Shown piece by piece: positions 1 through 8,202 of a stretch of DNA of 64,000 nt. Origin of the DNA: Yoonia sp. I 8.24. GTDB taxonomy: Bacteria; Pseudomonadota; Alphaproteobacteria; Rhodobacterales; Rhodobacteraceae. How positions within the stretch are numbered: position 1 is the stretch's first letter; each line of letters begins with the position of its first letter. The stretch covers positions 248,001 through 312,000 of the forward strand of contig NZ_JACXGQ010000002.1 of NCBI RefSeq assembly GCF_022096995.1, written 5' to 3'. The notes beneath the pieces were generated by a model. That model ran no database searches and was not told the DNA's origin. It was given only the letters and a program-made list of their open reading frames with translations. The translations under genes and the position numbers were made by a program.

Positions 1-887
1 TTGGTCCCATCGACTGAAAACCGCGTGATACGGTTGCGTAATTCGGGGGGAAGGATCATCGGGGTTTGCGCGTCGGATTCACCTGCGGCAAAGCTGAGCG
101 GGACGGTGGCAAGTGGCCGCTCAACGCCTGCAGGGTCGCGGCCTGTGGCGGTGATTTGCGTCTCAAAAGCGGCACCAACTGGCGTGCGCGTGGCACTGAC
201 GATCACTTCGCCATCCTCAAAGGTTGCAGGGCGTATGCCGATGGTCTGTTGCGGCGTTTGAAAGACGGTCACGCTGCCCACATTTTCGAAACGCGTAAGC
301 AGCGCGTCGCGCCCATCAAAATCGATCCCGTCTGAAAGCCAATAGGTTTCAAATACCCCTGATTGGGTATCGAAATAGGATGCCGGATCAATTGGTTGCC
401 AAGGTTGCGGGATCAGATTTGGCAGTCGGTTTTGCCAGTCACTTGGGGCGGCGAAGGGCAGGCCGCCTGCGGGCAGATCGGTCAAGACCACCACAGCGAC
501 ACGGCGATCCGCGACAGCGGCTTCTGACAGCAATGTGTCAACGCGTGACATGTGTTGCGCCCAACGCGCAGCCCCAGCCCATGTGCCGTCCACCGCGATC
601 ACGAGATCACCGTTACCACCGCGCGCGGCTTGTGGGTTCAAAACGGGCCCGGCGAACCCAATAATTATTGCGGCCATTGCGGAAAGGCGCAGCAAAAGAA
701 GCCACCAAGGCGTCCGATCAGATTGGCTGTCTTTGTCGGCCAGACCCAACAAAAGCGCGACGCCCGGAAACTGTCGCCGGATCGGTGCAGGTGGCACCGC
801 GCGCAAAAGCACCCAAAGAATTGGCAATGCGGCAAGCGCGACCAGCAACCAAGGTGCTGTAAACCCGATGGGACCCAGCGCCATCAT
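1..887 (-). CDS. BatA-like/DUF4159-type membrane protein, 3' part missing
   Basis: An open frame of about 295 codons runs off the left edge of the window, so only the N-terminal part is present. Two hydrophobic stretches (about residues 10-28 and 58-80) separated by a basic loop match the double-transmembrane N-terminus of the BatA/aerotolerance-regulator family. The segment after them (from about residue 85) has a hydrophobic strand followed by Asp-Gly, as in a degenerate vWA-like fold. The start ATG at 887 overlaps the stop of the DUF58 gene (ATGATG arrangement; the second ATG at 884 is also possible). The family is normally encoded behind MoxR and DUF58 genes, exactly as here. Its biochemical role is unknown; a part in envelope protein-complex assembly is an inference from the MoxR association. 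Confidence 0.8.
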   Translation of the reverse strand, partial: MMALGPIGFTAPWLLVALAALPILWVLLRAVPPAPIRRQFPGVALLLGLADKDSQSDRTPWWLLLLRLSAMAAIIIGFAGPVLNPQAARGGNGDLVIAVDGTWAGAARWAQHMSRVDTLLSEAAVADRRVAVVVLTDLPAGGLPFAAPSDWQNRLPNLIPQPWQPIDPASYFDTQSGVFETYWLSDGIDFDGRDALLTRFENVGSVTVFQTPQQTIGIRPATFEDGEVIVSATRTPVGAAFETQITATGRDPAGVERPLATVPLSFAAGESDAQTPMILPPELRNRITRFSVDGT

Positions 888-1753
888 GCCTGCCGCTCCA
901 GCGCGCCATAAAGCCAAAGGAGCGCGGCCGTCGCCGATTGTCCGGTATGGTGCGTGCTAAATTGCCAGCCGGTTGTGCGGGCGAGCATCGCAAGACGATC
1001 TTTACGTTCCGCCAACCGATCAAGGTAGCGCGCCTTAAGATCGCCGGCCTTCATCGTTTCATGTTCCAATGCGCCCGTCATCGATGTGAACACAGTACGC
1101 CCGTCAAAGGGAAACTCTTCTTCTTGCGGGTCAAGCACCTGTAACAATGCACCGCCCACGCCGCGATCTGCGGCACGCATCAAGGCTTCTTCGACGGGAG
1201 CGACATCGCCCATGAAATCGCCAATGAGCAAGGCGCGCGAATGTGGCAGCATCCCTTGGGTTTCGGGCGCGCCGTAATCGACGTCGCTCTGTTCTGATAG
1301 GATTTGTGCCATCTGCGTGATTTGCGCCTCACCACGCCGAGGGGGCAGGCGCAGCCCGGTCAAACCGACCCGTTCACCGCCGCGTATCATCAAAATCGTG
1401 GTGGCCAACCCAAGAAGCCGCGCACGCGCGCCCTTGCTTGGCAGTTCATCTGAATGAAACTGCATCGACGCCGCCTGATCGACCCAGAGCAGAATCGATT
1501 GCGCGATCTGCCATTCTTTATCTTGCACGAAATTTGCATCTGACCGGGCTGATCGGCGCCAATCGATACTGCGCGCTGCATCCGATGGTTGCGCTGGGCG
1601 GTATTGCCAAAACGTATCGCCCACGCCTGCCCGCCGCCGCCCGTGGTCGCCCAGCAAAACGGTGGTCGCCAGATGCTCTGCCTCGGCCAAAAGTGCCGGC
1701 AGCGGGGCTGAGAGGGCTTGGGCCTCAGCGCGAAGGGCGAGCGGGGTGATCAT
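884..1753 (-). CDS. DUF58 domain protein
   Basis: A 289-residue cytoplasmic protein of the DUF58 family. The family signature region with the D-x-R-x-I-D-W-R-R motif is visible near residues 58-67 (DAARSIDWRRSA), followed by a vWA-like core with a hydrophobic strand ending in WVDQAASM. DUF58 proteins are commonly the partner of MoxR AAA+ ATPases, thought to work together as a chaperone-like pair. The ATG at 1753 overlaps the stop of the moxR-like gene by 4 nt and its own stop overlaps the next gene, so the three are translationally coupled. Function is inferred from family and context only. Confidence 0.88.
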   Translation of the reverse strand: MITPLALRAEAQALSAPLPALLAEAEHLATTVLLGDHGRRRAGVGDTFWQYRPAQPSDAARSIDWRRSARSDANFVQDKEWQIAQSILLWVDQAASMQFHSDELPSKGARARLLGLATTILMIRGGERVGLTGLRLPPRRGEAQITQMAQILSEQSDVDYGAPETQGMLPHSRALLIGDFMGDVAPVEEALMRAADRGVGGALLQVLDPQEEEFPFDGRTVFTSMTGALEHETMKAGDLKARYLDRLAERKDRLAMLARTTGWQFSTHHTGQSATAALLWLYGALERQA

Positions 1754-2754
1754 GCGGCGGCAGAGACCTTGGTCACGTCGGCGGCCACGCGGGTGATGAT
1801 ATCTGCGATGTTTTCGCCACGCGCACGTGCCGCAAATGACAGCGCCATCCGGTGCTCTAGCACAGGCACAGCCATTGCAAGCACATCTTCGGCCGAAGGT
1901 GCCAAGCGCCCATCAAGCAGCGCTTGCGCACGCACGGTCAGCATCAAGGCTTGCGCGGCGCGCGGGCCGGGGCCCCAGCTGACATTTTGGCGGATCACAT
2001 CGGGCGCGTCGGCGTCAGGGCGGCAGGCGCGCACAAGGTCAAGGATCATTTCGACGATATTATCGCCAACCGGCATGCGACGTAACAATGTCTGCGCGTC
2101 CAACAGTTCGGCGGCGGTGAAGACGGCGGTCGCCTCGGCCTCGGCCACGCCGGTGGTGGCGATCAAAATGTCACGTTCTGTCGCGCGGTCGGGGTAGGGA
2201 ACATCAATCTGGACAAGAAAACGGTCGAGTTGCGCCTCGGGCAGCGGGTAGGTGCCTTCTTGCTCAATCGGGTTTTGCGTCGCGAGCACGTGAAACGGCG
2301 CGCCAAGCGGGCGGTGTTCGCCAGCGATTGACACTTCTTTTTCTTGCATCGCTTGCAGCAGCGCAGATTGGGTGCGCGGCGAGGCGCGGTTAATCTCATC
2401 GGCCATCAATAGCTGGCAGAAAATCGGGCCTTCGATAAAGCGAAAGTTGCGGGTGCCATCATCAGAGGTTTCTAGCACTTCAGACCCCAAAATATCCGCA
2501 GGCATCAGGTCGGGCGTAAACTGGATACGATTGCCGTTAAGCCCCATCACAGTTGAAAGCGTATCGACAAGCATGGTTTTTCCAAGACCGGGCAGGCCGA
2601 TCAAAACAGCGTGCCCGCCGCAGATCAGCGCAGTCAGGGTCAAATCAACCACCCGCGTTTGGCCGATAAAACGGGCCGAAATACTGCTGCGTGCTTCTTG
2701 CAGCTTTGCGCCCAGATTTTCAATTTGGACAACAAGATCGGCGTGATCGGCCAT
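1750..2754 (-). CDS. MoxR family AAA+ ATPase
   Basis: A 334-residue AAA+ ATPase of the MoxR class. The Walker A motif GLPGLGKT lies at residues 53-60, a Walker B LLMADEINRA follows near residue 115, and the sensor-1 region has the typical ATQNPIEQEGTYPLPEAQLD stretch. MoxR proteins act as chaperone-like ATPases on partner proteins with vWA folds; here the co-encoded DUF58 and BatA-like proteins are the probable partners. It is the first gene of the minus-strand operon. The 57 bp to the divergent DUF1285 gene must hold both promoters. A ribosome binding site (GGAGGAAAG) precedes the ATG. Confidence 0.93.
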   Translation of the reverse strand: MADHADLVVQIENLGAKLQEARSSISARFIGQTRVVDLTLTALICGGHAVLIGLPGLGKTMLVDTLSTVMGLNGNRIQFTPDLMPADILGSEVLETSDDGTRNFRFIEGPIFCQLLMADEINRASPRTQSALLQAMQEKEVSIAGEHRPLGAPFHVLATQNPIEQEGTYPLPEAQLDRFLVQIDVPYPDRATERDILIATTGVAEAEATAVFTAAELLDAQTLLRRMPVGDNIVEMILDLVRACRPDADAPDVIRQNVSWGPGPRAAQALMLTVRAQALLDGRLAPSAEDVLAMAVPVLEHRMALSFAARARGENIADIITRVAADVTKVSAAA

Positions 2755-2811
2755 GACTTTCCTCCGGATAAACGTTATCAGCTATACCAACAGATATTCA
2801 CATAAATCCCA

Positions 2812-3399
2812 ATGGCAAAAACAATGACAACACAAAAGAGTGTGACCCCAAACGCCCAAAGCATCGCCGAAAGTGCCCGCGCCGCCCAAAAAGGCGGCTT
2901 GCCGCCGGTGCATTTGTGGAATCCGCCCGATTGTGGACCGCTTGATATGCGCATCGCACGCGATGGCACGTGGTTTTATATGGGCACGCCGATTGGGCGG
3001 CCCGAGCTGGCACGCCTTTTTTCGACGATTCTGCGCAAAGACGGCGACGATTATGTATTGGTGACGCCTGTTGAAAAGGTGACGATCACCGTAGATGACG
3101 CGCCGTTTGTTGCGGTGGATTTCAACCGGGTGGGGGATGCGTTGGTCTTTGAGACAAATGTGGGGGACACGGCGACCGCGGGGCCTGACCATCCGATCCG
3201 CGTCGAAAATGACCCTGACACCGGCGAACCCAGCCCCTATATTTTGATCCGCGCAGAGCTAGAGGCGTTAATTGACCGCAAGTCTTTCTACCGCCTTGTC
3301 GAGATCGGAGAAGTGGCGACACATGACGGGCAGCAGTGGTTTGGCGTGCGTTCGAACGGTGCGTTCTTTCCCATCATTTTGGCCAAAGATCTGGGATAA
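2812..3399 (+). CDS. DUF1285 domain protein
   Basis: A 195-residue protein matching the DUF1285 family: an N-terminal segment with PPVHLWNPPDCGPLDMRI, then IARDGTWFYMGTPIGRPELARLF and VTPVEKVTITVDDAPF (shown here in pieces). DUF1285 proteins are two-domain beta-rich proteins of unknown function that are very often encoded next to MoxR operons in alphaproteobacteria, as seen here with divergent orientation. An internal ATG at 2824 is an alternative start. No signal peptide is visible, so it is probably cytoplasmic. The function is unknown. Confidence 0.82.
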   Translation: MAKTMTTQKSVTPNAQSIAESARAAQKGGLPPVHLWNPPDCGPLDMRIARDGTWFYMGTPIGRPELARLFSTILRKDGDDYVLVTPVEKVTITVDDAPFVAVDFNRVGDALVFETNVGDTATAGPDHPIRVENDPDTGEPSPYILIRAELEALIDRKSFYRLVEIGEVATHDGQQWFGVRSNGAFFPIILAKDLG

Positions 3400-3426
3400 T
3401 CCGCCCCCCCACATGAGGTTTTCTTG

Positions 3427-4176
3427 ATGCCCAAATATTGCGCCAATCTGACATGGTTGTTTGCCGAGCTGCCGTTCATGCAACGTTTTGGCGCTGCAAA
3501 GGATGCGGGCTTTGACGGGGTTGAGGTGCAGTTCCCTTATGATGTGAATGCGCAAGATATCGTGAACCAATTGGCACGGTATGATCTAAAAATGGTGTCG
3601 ATCAACTGCCCGCCGCCGAACTACACGGGTGGGGAACCCGGATGGGCAGCCGTGCCCGCGTTGCAATCTCGATTTCAGCGCGATTTCATGCGGGCTGCCC
3701 GCTATGCGAAAACGCTTGGCGCGCAGCATTTGCACATTATGGCTGGCGTGGCAGATGGGCCCGAGGCCGAAGCCGCCTATATCGAAAATCTCGCGTGGGC
3801 CGCGGCGCAGGTGCCCAAGCAAAGCCTGCTGATTGAACCGATCAACCAAGGCGATATGCCCGGATATTTTATGCGCGATTACGATCTGGCGGCAAAGGTG
3901 ATCGCCGCAGTTGGTGCGCCCAATTTACGTCTTTTGTTTGATGCGTATCACGCGGCGAAGATCACAGGCGATGTGTTAGCGACTTGGAAACGCATGTGCC
4001 CAATCACGGCCCATGTGCAAGTCGCGCAAACGCCGGACCGGTCAGAACCTGACGCAAGTGATATCAATTATCCCGCATTCTTTGATCAGCTAAGTGCAGA
4101 CGGATACCACGGCTGGGTCTGCGGCGAATATCAACCGCGCGGGGAAACGGCAGCAGGATGTCAGTGGCTTGCTTGA
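3427..4176 (+). CDS. hyi: Hydroxypyruvate isomerase
   Basis: A 249-residue TIM-barrel protein of the xylose-isomerase-like family, with the Hyi-type start PKYCANLTWLFAELPFMQRF and metal/substrate regions EVQFPYD, IEPINQGDMPGYF, LLFDAYHAAKITGD and HVQVAQTPDRSEPD. Hyi interconverts hydroxypyruvate and tartronate semialdehyde in glyoxylate metabolism (EC 5.3.1.22). A TTG lies one codon upstream, but the ATG at 3427 matches family N-termini. It follows the DUF1285 gene by 27 nt, so co-transcription is possible. No carboligase or tartronate semialdehyde reductase gene is adjacent, so the pathway assignment rests on the family alone. Confidence 0.85.
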   Translation: MPKYCANLTWLFAELPFMQRFGAAKDAGFDGVEVQFPYDVNAQDIVNQLARYDLKMVSINCPPPNYTGGEPGWAAVPALQSRFQRDFMRAARYAKTLGAQHLHIMAGVADGPEAEAAYIENLAWAAAQVPKQSLLIEPINQGDMPGYFMRDYDLAAKVIAAVGAPNLRLLFDAYHAAKITGDVLATWKRMCPITAHVQVAQTPDRSEPDASDINYPAFFDQLSADGYHGWVCGEYQPRGETAAGCQWLA

Positions 4177-4187
4177 CCCAAGCAAAA

Positions 4188-4224
4188 GCGGGCGCTAATC
4201 AACGTAAAGGCCGCTAACGCCCGC
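4188..4224. other. Stem-loop after hyi
   Basis: GCGGGCG at 4188-4194 pairs perfectly with CGCCCGC at 4218-4224 across a 23 nt loop. There is no T-run after it, so it is not a textbook terminator, but its position 12 nt behind the hyi stop suggests a role in 3' end formation or transcript stability. Confidence 0.4.
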
Positions 4225-4278
4225 CACCCGCTGACATCTGTCTTGGTGAAGTTTAGCATAAGATTTCATACTTCCTTT

Positions 4279-4306
4279 CCGCATTTTCGCGCGGATGGTA
4301 ATGCGG
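4279..4306 (+). promoter_or_regulatory. Hairpin in the leader of the MATE gene
   Basis: CCGCATT at 4279-4285 pairs with AATGCGG at 4300-4306 about 45 nt before the start codon of the MATE exporter gene. The loop contains its own CGCGCG run. Whether this is a regulatory leader or part of a promoter region cannot be told from one sequence. I could not match it to a known riboswitch class. Confidence 0.3.
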
Positions 4307-4352
4307 GTACCTATCCTAAAACGACGCGATCTTCGGATTATGGAGTATGGGC

Positions 4353-5717
4353 ATGTCTGACATTCCCCAAAATAAATACCTGTCTGACTCTTTGGGCAGA
4401 TTATATATCAAAACCGCGCTGCCAATCATCTTTGTGATGGGGATGAACGGTGCGCTGACAGTCGCGGATGCGCTGTTTCTTGGCCATTACGTTGGGCCGC
4501 AAGCCTTGGCTGCGGTGACATTAATGTTCCCGATCTACATGTTGATCGCCGCTTGCGCCACTTTGGTGTCGAGCGGCATGTCGAGCATTCTTGCGCGGCA
4601 TTTGGGCGGTGGGCGCATTGTGCAAGCCCGCGAAATTTTCACAGGTGCGCATGGGTTCGCACTGGTGGTCGCGGGGATTTTGATCGCGCTGTCGGGGTTA
4701 TTCGGGGCAACCATTGCCAACCTTTCTGCTGCATCTGACCCTGTGCTTGCGCAAATGGGGCTGACATATCTGCGGATCACGGTGTCTTTCACGCCATTGA
4801 TGTTTGTCCTGTCGGTCAATTCGGACGCGCTACGCAACGAAGGCCGGGTCGGGTTCATGGCCGCGATGAGCTTGCTCGTGTCGCTCGCCAATATCGCGTT
4901 CAACTATGTGCTGATCGCAAAGCTGAATATGGGTGTTGCCGGGTCTGCCTATGGCACGGGGCTGGCGCAATTGCTTGCCTTTGCGATCATCGCGACGTTT
5001 CGGTTGCGCGGGAAAACGTCGCTTCAATTCACGGCGCTTGGCCAGTCATCGTGGTTTCATGGTTGGGTGCGGATGCTGGCCCTTGGCGCACCGCAAAGCC
5101 TGAATTTCACAGGGTTCGCGCTTGGATCTGCGGCGATTATGGCCGCGCTACAATTGGTACAAACCGCGCATTATGCGGATACGGTCACGGCCTATGGGAT
5201 CATCACGCGGGTCGTGACGTTTACCTATCTGCCGATGTTGGGGCTGTCGTTTGCGATGCAATCGATCACAGGCAACAGTTATGGGGCTGGGCTATGGGCG
5301 CGGTCAGCAAGGTCGCTGCAGATCGCTTTGGCTACATCACTTGTCTATTGCGTGATTGTGCAGATCATCGTGACCAGCTTTACCGTGCAAATTGGGGCGG
5401 CTTTTGTGGATGATCCAGATGTCATCGCAGAGGTTGCGCGGATCATCCCAATCATGGCGATTGTGTTCTTCCTGATGGGACCGTTGATGATGGTGGCGAG
5501 CTATTTCCAAACCATCGGGGATGCCACGCGCGCCGCGATCTTGGGCCTATCTAAACCCTATCTCTTTGCGATCCCGCTGACATTTTTATTGCCGAAATTC
5601 TTTGGCGAACCGGGCATCTGGTACGCGGGGCCATTCGCGGAAATCTTGCTTCTTTTACTCACAATTGCGGTCGTCGCGTTGCGGCGCCCGACACATATTC
5701 AGGAGGTCACACAATGA
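4353..5717 (+). CDS. MATE family efflux transporter
   Basis: An integral membrane protein of about 454 residues with twelve predicted hydrophobic segments and two similar halves, as in MATE (multidrug and toxic compound extrusion) antiporters. Typical features are the GMNGALTVADALFLGHYVG segment in helix 1 and PQALAAVTLMFPIYML after it. MATE proteins expel cationic compounds in exchange for Na+ or H+. Two in-frame ATGs exist; the one at 4353 is favoured because the GGAG at 4342-4345 is 7 nt away, against 1 nt for the ATG at 4347. The stop overlaps the next gene by 4 nt. The substrate is unknown. Confidence 0.87.
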   Translation: MSDIPQNKYLSDSLGRLYIKTALPIIFVMGMNGALTVADALFLGHYVGPQALAAVTLMFPIYMLIAACATLVSSGMSSILARHLGGGRIVQAREIFTGAHGFALVVAGILIALSGLFGATIANLSAASDPVLAQMGLTYLRITVSFTPLMFVLSVNSDALRNEGRVGFMAAMSLLVSLANIAFNYVLIAKLNMGVAGSAYGTGLAQLLAFAIIATFRLRGKTSLQFTALGQSSWFHGWVRMLALGAPQSLNFTGFALGSAAIMAALQLVQTAHYADTVTAYGIITRVVTFTYLPMLGLSFAMQSITGNSYGAGLWARSARSLQIALATSLVYCVIVQIIVTSFTVQIGAAFVDDPDVIAEVARIIPIMAIVFFLMGPLMMVASYFQTIGDATRAAILGLSKPYLFAIPLTFLLPKFFGEPGIWYAGPFAEILLLLLTIAVVALRRPTHIQEVTQ

Positions 5718-6145
5718 CCGGACAACTTCCATCGCTGCACAAGGCGAAAACAATGGCGAAGGCATTGCGTGCCGGGGCATCAGGTAGGAGCCACGCACAA
5801 GCGCTTGAACAAATCGCCAGGGATCACGGGTTCCGGGATTGGAACAGTTTTCATGCAGCCATCCGTGACGTGGCCCCAGCTACAATTTCAGCGGGGACGC
5901 GCGTGACTGGGCGCTACTTGTCGCAGGCGTTTGCGGGCGAGGTGATCAGCGCCACGCCGCAAGAACCGGGGTGGATGCGTCTTGAAATCAAGCTTGATAC
6001 CCCTGTGGATACCGTGCGATTTGCACGCTTTCACAACATGCGCAGCCGGATTACGGGGACAATTGGCCCCGATGGGTTCTCAAAAGAACGCACATCCGAC
6101 GGTGAGCCGCATCTTATTTTAGATACTGAAAACCTGCTGACATAA
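5714..6145 (+). CDS. Small glyoxalase-related (Glyoxalase_8-like) domain protein
   Basis: A 143-residue protein starting inside the stop of the MATE gene (ATGA). Residues 8-50 show the pattern LHKAKTMAKALRAG...SHAQALEQIARDHGFRDWNSFHAA (broken here), which recalls the helical 'glyoxalase-related' domain found at the N-termini of many small proteobacterial proteins and of ankyrin proteins. The rest (about 60-143) is beta-rich and unassigned. The function is unknown; coupling to the transporter and closeness to a VOC protein suggest a detoxification neighbourhood, which is inference. A similar N-terminal motif appears in the ankyrin protein at 23368. Confidence 0.7.
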   Translation: MTGQLPSLHKAKTMAKALRAGASGRSHAQALEQIARDHGFRDWNSFHAAIRDVAPATISAGTRVTGRYLSQAFAGEVISATPQEPGWMRLEIKLDTPVDTVRFARFHNMRSRITGTIGPDGFSKERTSDGEPHLILDTENLLT

Positions 6146-6204
6146 CGCTGTCAGTAGGGGTATGGTTAAAGATGCCATCAACATCGCAAACAAGGAGATG
6201 AACG

Positions 6205-6570
6205 ATGGGAAGTAATGCAATGGTCGTGTGGACAGAAATCCCGGTGACAGACATGGATAAGTCGGTGGCATTTTACAGCGACGTCTTTGGATTTGAGATG
6301 AGCATCGATAATTCGGGGCCAAATCCGATGGCGAATTTCGGGTCGGATATGACCGCAGTTGGCGGGCATCTTTATCCGGGCAAACCCGCTGCAGATGGGG
6401 GAAATACAATCCACCTTGCCGTCCCGGATACGCTCGAAGCTGCGATTGAACGCTGTCAGGCGGCGGGCGGCGAAGTTGTCAGCCCAGCGATCTCAATCCC
6501 TCCGGGTCGTTTTGCCTATGCCAAAGATTTGGACGGCAATTCGCTTGGCCTGTTTGAGCCCGCGTCATAA
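6205..6570 (+). CDS. VOC family protein (glyoxalase/bleomycin-resistance fold)
   Basis: A 121-residue protein with a single vicinal-oxygen-chelate unit pair: WTEIPVTDMDKSVAFYSDVFGFEM at the start (typical first strand and helix) and FAYAKDLDGNSLGLFEPAS at the end, the usual D-P/D-G-N closing strand. Such proteins act as dimers in metal-dependent isomerase or dioxygenase reactions, or bind and sequester toxic compounds. An AAGGAG ribosome binding site precedes the ATG by 8 nt. Its TAA stop overlaps the ATG of the following regulator by one base, so the pair is coupled. The substrate is unknown. Confidence 0.88.
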   Translation: MGSNAMVVWTEIPVTDMDKSVAFYSDVFGFEMSIDNSGPNPMANFGSDMTAVGGHLYPGKPAADGGNTIHLAVPDTLEAAIERCQAAGGEVVSPAISIPPGRFAYAKDLDGNSLGLFEPAS

Positions 6571-7253
6571 TGCGTAGGGCCGACCGTCTTTTTCAGATAC
6601 TTCAGTATCTGCGGGGTGGTCGGCTCACCACGGCGGCGCAATTGGCCGAACGGCTCGAGGTGACAAAGCGCACGATTTACCGTGACATCGCGCACCTTAT
6701 CGGGTCCGGTGTGCCGATTGATGGCGAGGCAGGCGTTGGTTACCTGATGCGCGACGGCTATGACCTGCCGCCGCTGATGTTTTCTGAGGAAGAAATCGTA
6801 GCCCTGGTCGCAGGCGCGCGGATATTACAGACATGGGGCGGCACCAAAATGTCCGCCGCAGCCCAAGAAGCCTTGGTCAAAATCGACACCGTCCTTCCCG
6901 ACGCGGCCCGGCGCAAAATCGGCCAAGTCAACGTGCATACCGTGGCTGCCCCTTGGCACGGTGGCAGCTGGCGCGATCATATCGATCAGTTTGAAGAGGC
7001 CTCTGAAACCCACACGCGCCTGACCATCAGCTACGAAGATGAAAAAGGCGCCGCCAGCACTCGCACCGTCCGCCCGCTCGGGGTCTGGTTCTGGGGCAAA
7101 GTCTGGACCGCCGTTTGCTGGTGTGAATTGCGCGATGACTTCCGAATGTTCCGGCTCGACCGGATCGTCGCGGTTGAAGACGCAGGGACATTCCGCCCGA
7201 CCAAAGGCCAAACGCTCAAGGACTTTATGGCGTGTAAGGCGTACGAGCGGTGA
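6570..7253 (+). CDS. YafY-type transcriptional regulator (HTH + WYL-like)
   Basis: A 227-residue regulator with an N-terminal DeoR/HTH_11 winged helix (residues about 3-55; RLTTAAQLAERLEVTKRTIY is the recognition region) and a C-terminal effector domain resembling WYL (LGVWFWGKVWTAVCWCELRD). Members usually sense small ligands or nucleic acid and repress or activate neighbouring genes. It is coupled to the VOC gene by a 1-nt stop/start overlap, so it may control the 4353-7253 operon. The effector is unknown. Confidence 0.87.
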   Translation: MRRADRLFQILQYLRGGRLTTAAQLAERLEVTKRTIYRDIAHLIGSGVPIDGEAGVGYLMRDGYDLPPLMFSEEEIVALVAGARILQTWGGTKMSAAAQEALVKIDTVLPDAARRKIGQVNVHTVAAPWHGGSWRDHIDQFEEASETHTRLTISYEDEKGAASTRTVRPLGVWFWGKVWTAVCWCELRDDFRMFRLDRIVAVEDAGTFRPTKGQTLKDFMACKAYER

Positions 7254-7327
7254 GCGGTTAGATGTAGGTGTTTATCGCTATGCCTTACTGTTAAATTTAG
7301 ACTGCGCGTTCTGTCTATTGCTACGGC

Positions 7328-7579
7328 TTAGCCGACGTTATCGGCTCTGAAAATTTTACGCGCCTCTCTATAAATCCAAAGAACTTCAACGATTGGCGCA
7401 AGAATAACAAGAGTAGTCGCAATGTTCTTGTAACGACTTGGCTTCTCCATAATATGACCAAGGGAGAACAAGAGCCAATACAGTAAACAGCCAACGACAA
7501 CGAGAGTTATCTCGCGCTTTCTGCCTCGCAAGACTGTAATAAAGGTTTCCTTAAAACTTATTGTATCAACATCGCTCAT
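7328..7579 (-). CDS. Small two-span membrane protein, unknown function
   Basis: An 83-residue protein with two hydrophobic spans (about residues 25-43 and 54-70), joined by a short charged loop. The ATG at 7579 has an AAGGA site 6 nt upstream, which supports translation. I do not recognise the family. It lies at the outer end of the patch in which genes are separated by displaced copies of the vWA gene's 3' end; the copy at 7599-7725 ends just before it. The base composition looks more AT-rich than in the flanking housekeeping genes, which suggests acquired DNA. Confidence 0.6.
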   Translation of the reverse strand: MSDVDTISFKETFITVLRGRKREITLVVVGCLLYWLLFSLGHIMEKPSRYKNIATTLVILAPIVEVLWIYREARKIFRADNVG

Positions 7580-7601
7580 TGCAATTCCTTGAAATCAAAT
7601 T

Positions 7602-7630
7602 CCGCCCGACTCTACACAACCGCAGGGCGG
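7602..7630 (-). repeat. Second copy of the vWA 3' hairpin
   Basis: CCGCCC (7602-7607) pairs with GGGCGG (7625-7630) around a loop containing CTACACAACCGCA. The same loop and position relative to the stop codon occur at 9043-9068 behind the intact vWA gene, where the stem is CCCACCCT/AGGGTGGG. The stem bases differ between the copies but still pair, so the hairpin seems to be maintained. Confidence 0.6.
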
Positions 7631-7643
7631 GGCGGAACCGGGA

Positions 7644-7725
7644 TTATTCTGGCAGGCTTTGCGCGAGCCGCATGAGTTGCACTGCCTCGGTCCGGTCGCT
7701 GGTGTCCTTGCGGTTGGCGCTATTC
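7644..7725 (-). pseudogene. Displaced 3' end of the vWA gene (fragment B)
   Basis: Read on the minus strand, this fragment translates to a tail ending RTEAVQLMRLAQSLPE and a TAA stop. It differs at one of 16 residues from the end of the intact vWA protein encoded at 9081-11315. It carries no start of its own. Its upstream boundary merges with the stop of the 147-residue gene (7720-7722). The nucleotide similarity continues past the stop through the hairpin to about 7599. Confidence 0.8.
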
Positions 7726-8163
7726 TCCGCCAAGCCGCGAAAAGACCGACATTATTCTGGTCTTGCACATTTCATATTCAAGAATGTCCTGTTGGGTAGG
7801 AAGGGATACTGAGCGGTAGCTGAAGCCTGGCCATTGGGTAGTCCCAGATGTGCAGATATTTACCGGCCAATTGCGATGGTCTTCACCCAGCGGTCGCGTA
7901 CGGTCAAACGGCAGCGATTTTTCCCACATTTCTACCTGCGCTAGAAACGCTTGATCGAGCCCGAGACCAAGGCAATCATAGGCATCGCCGTTTCGAGAAA
8001 CAAACACGATTGGTTCTTGCAGTTCGTGTGTTGCTAGGTTGAGTCGAACTTGCTGCACATATTCAGCCCATTGCGGTGGACACATTGGGTCCGAAACGTC
8101 AAAGGCCGCTAGAGTAGCTGGCGTTGTGAGCGCGGCAGATAGAAGTAGACACAATCTACCCAT
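7720..8163 (-). CDS. Small exported protein, unknown function
   Basis: A 147-residue protein with an N-terminal signal-like stretch (MGRLCLLLSAALTTPATLAA) and four cysteines in the mature part that could form disulfides. I do not recognise the family. It sits inside a split copy of the vWA tail: fragment C (8166-8199) lies directly upstream and fragment B (7644-7725) begins at its stop. The GGAG that serves as ribosome binding site, 8 nt before the ATG, is itself part of fragment C. This suggests insertion of the gene into a duplicated vWA tail. Confidence 0.6.
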   Translation of the reverse strand: MGRLCLLLSAALTTPATLAAFDVSDPMCPPQWAEYVQQVRLNLATHELQEPIVFVSRNGDAYDCLGLGLDQAFLAQVEMWEKSLPFDRTRPLGEDHRNWPVNICTSGTTQWPGFSYRSVSLPTQQDILEYEMCKTRIMSVFSRLGGE

Positions 8164-8165
8164 TC

Positions 8166-8199
8166 GGCGTCTCCGCGGGTGGCGTTGGCGAGTGCGATA
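8166..8199 (-). pseudogene. Displaced internal piece of the vWA 3' region (fragment C)
   Basis: On the minus strand this reads D-T-I-A-L-A-N-A-T-R-G-D-A-E, close to SDAIALANANRGDDD near the C-terminus of the intact vWA protein. It directly follows the stop of the 271-residue gene and directly precedes the start of the 147-residue gene. Together with fragment B it rebuilds almost the whole tail of a second vWA copy, with about 16-20 bp in common at the break (GCGGTTGGCG in B, GCGGGTGGCG in C). Confidence 0.7.
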
Positions 8200-8202
8200 G
8201 TA

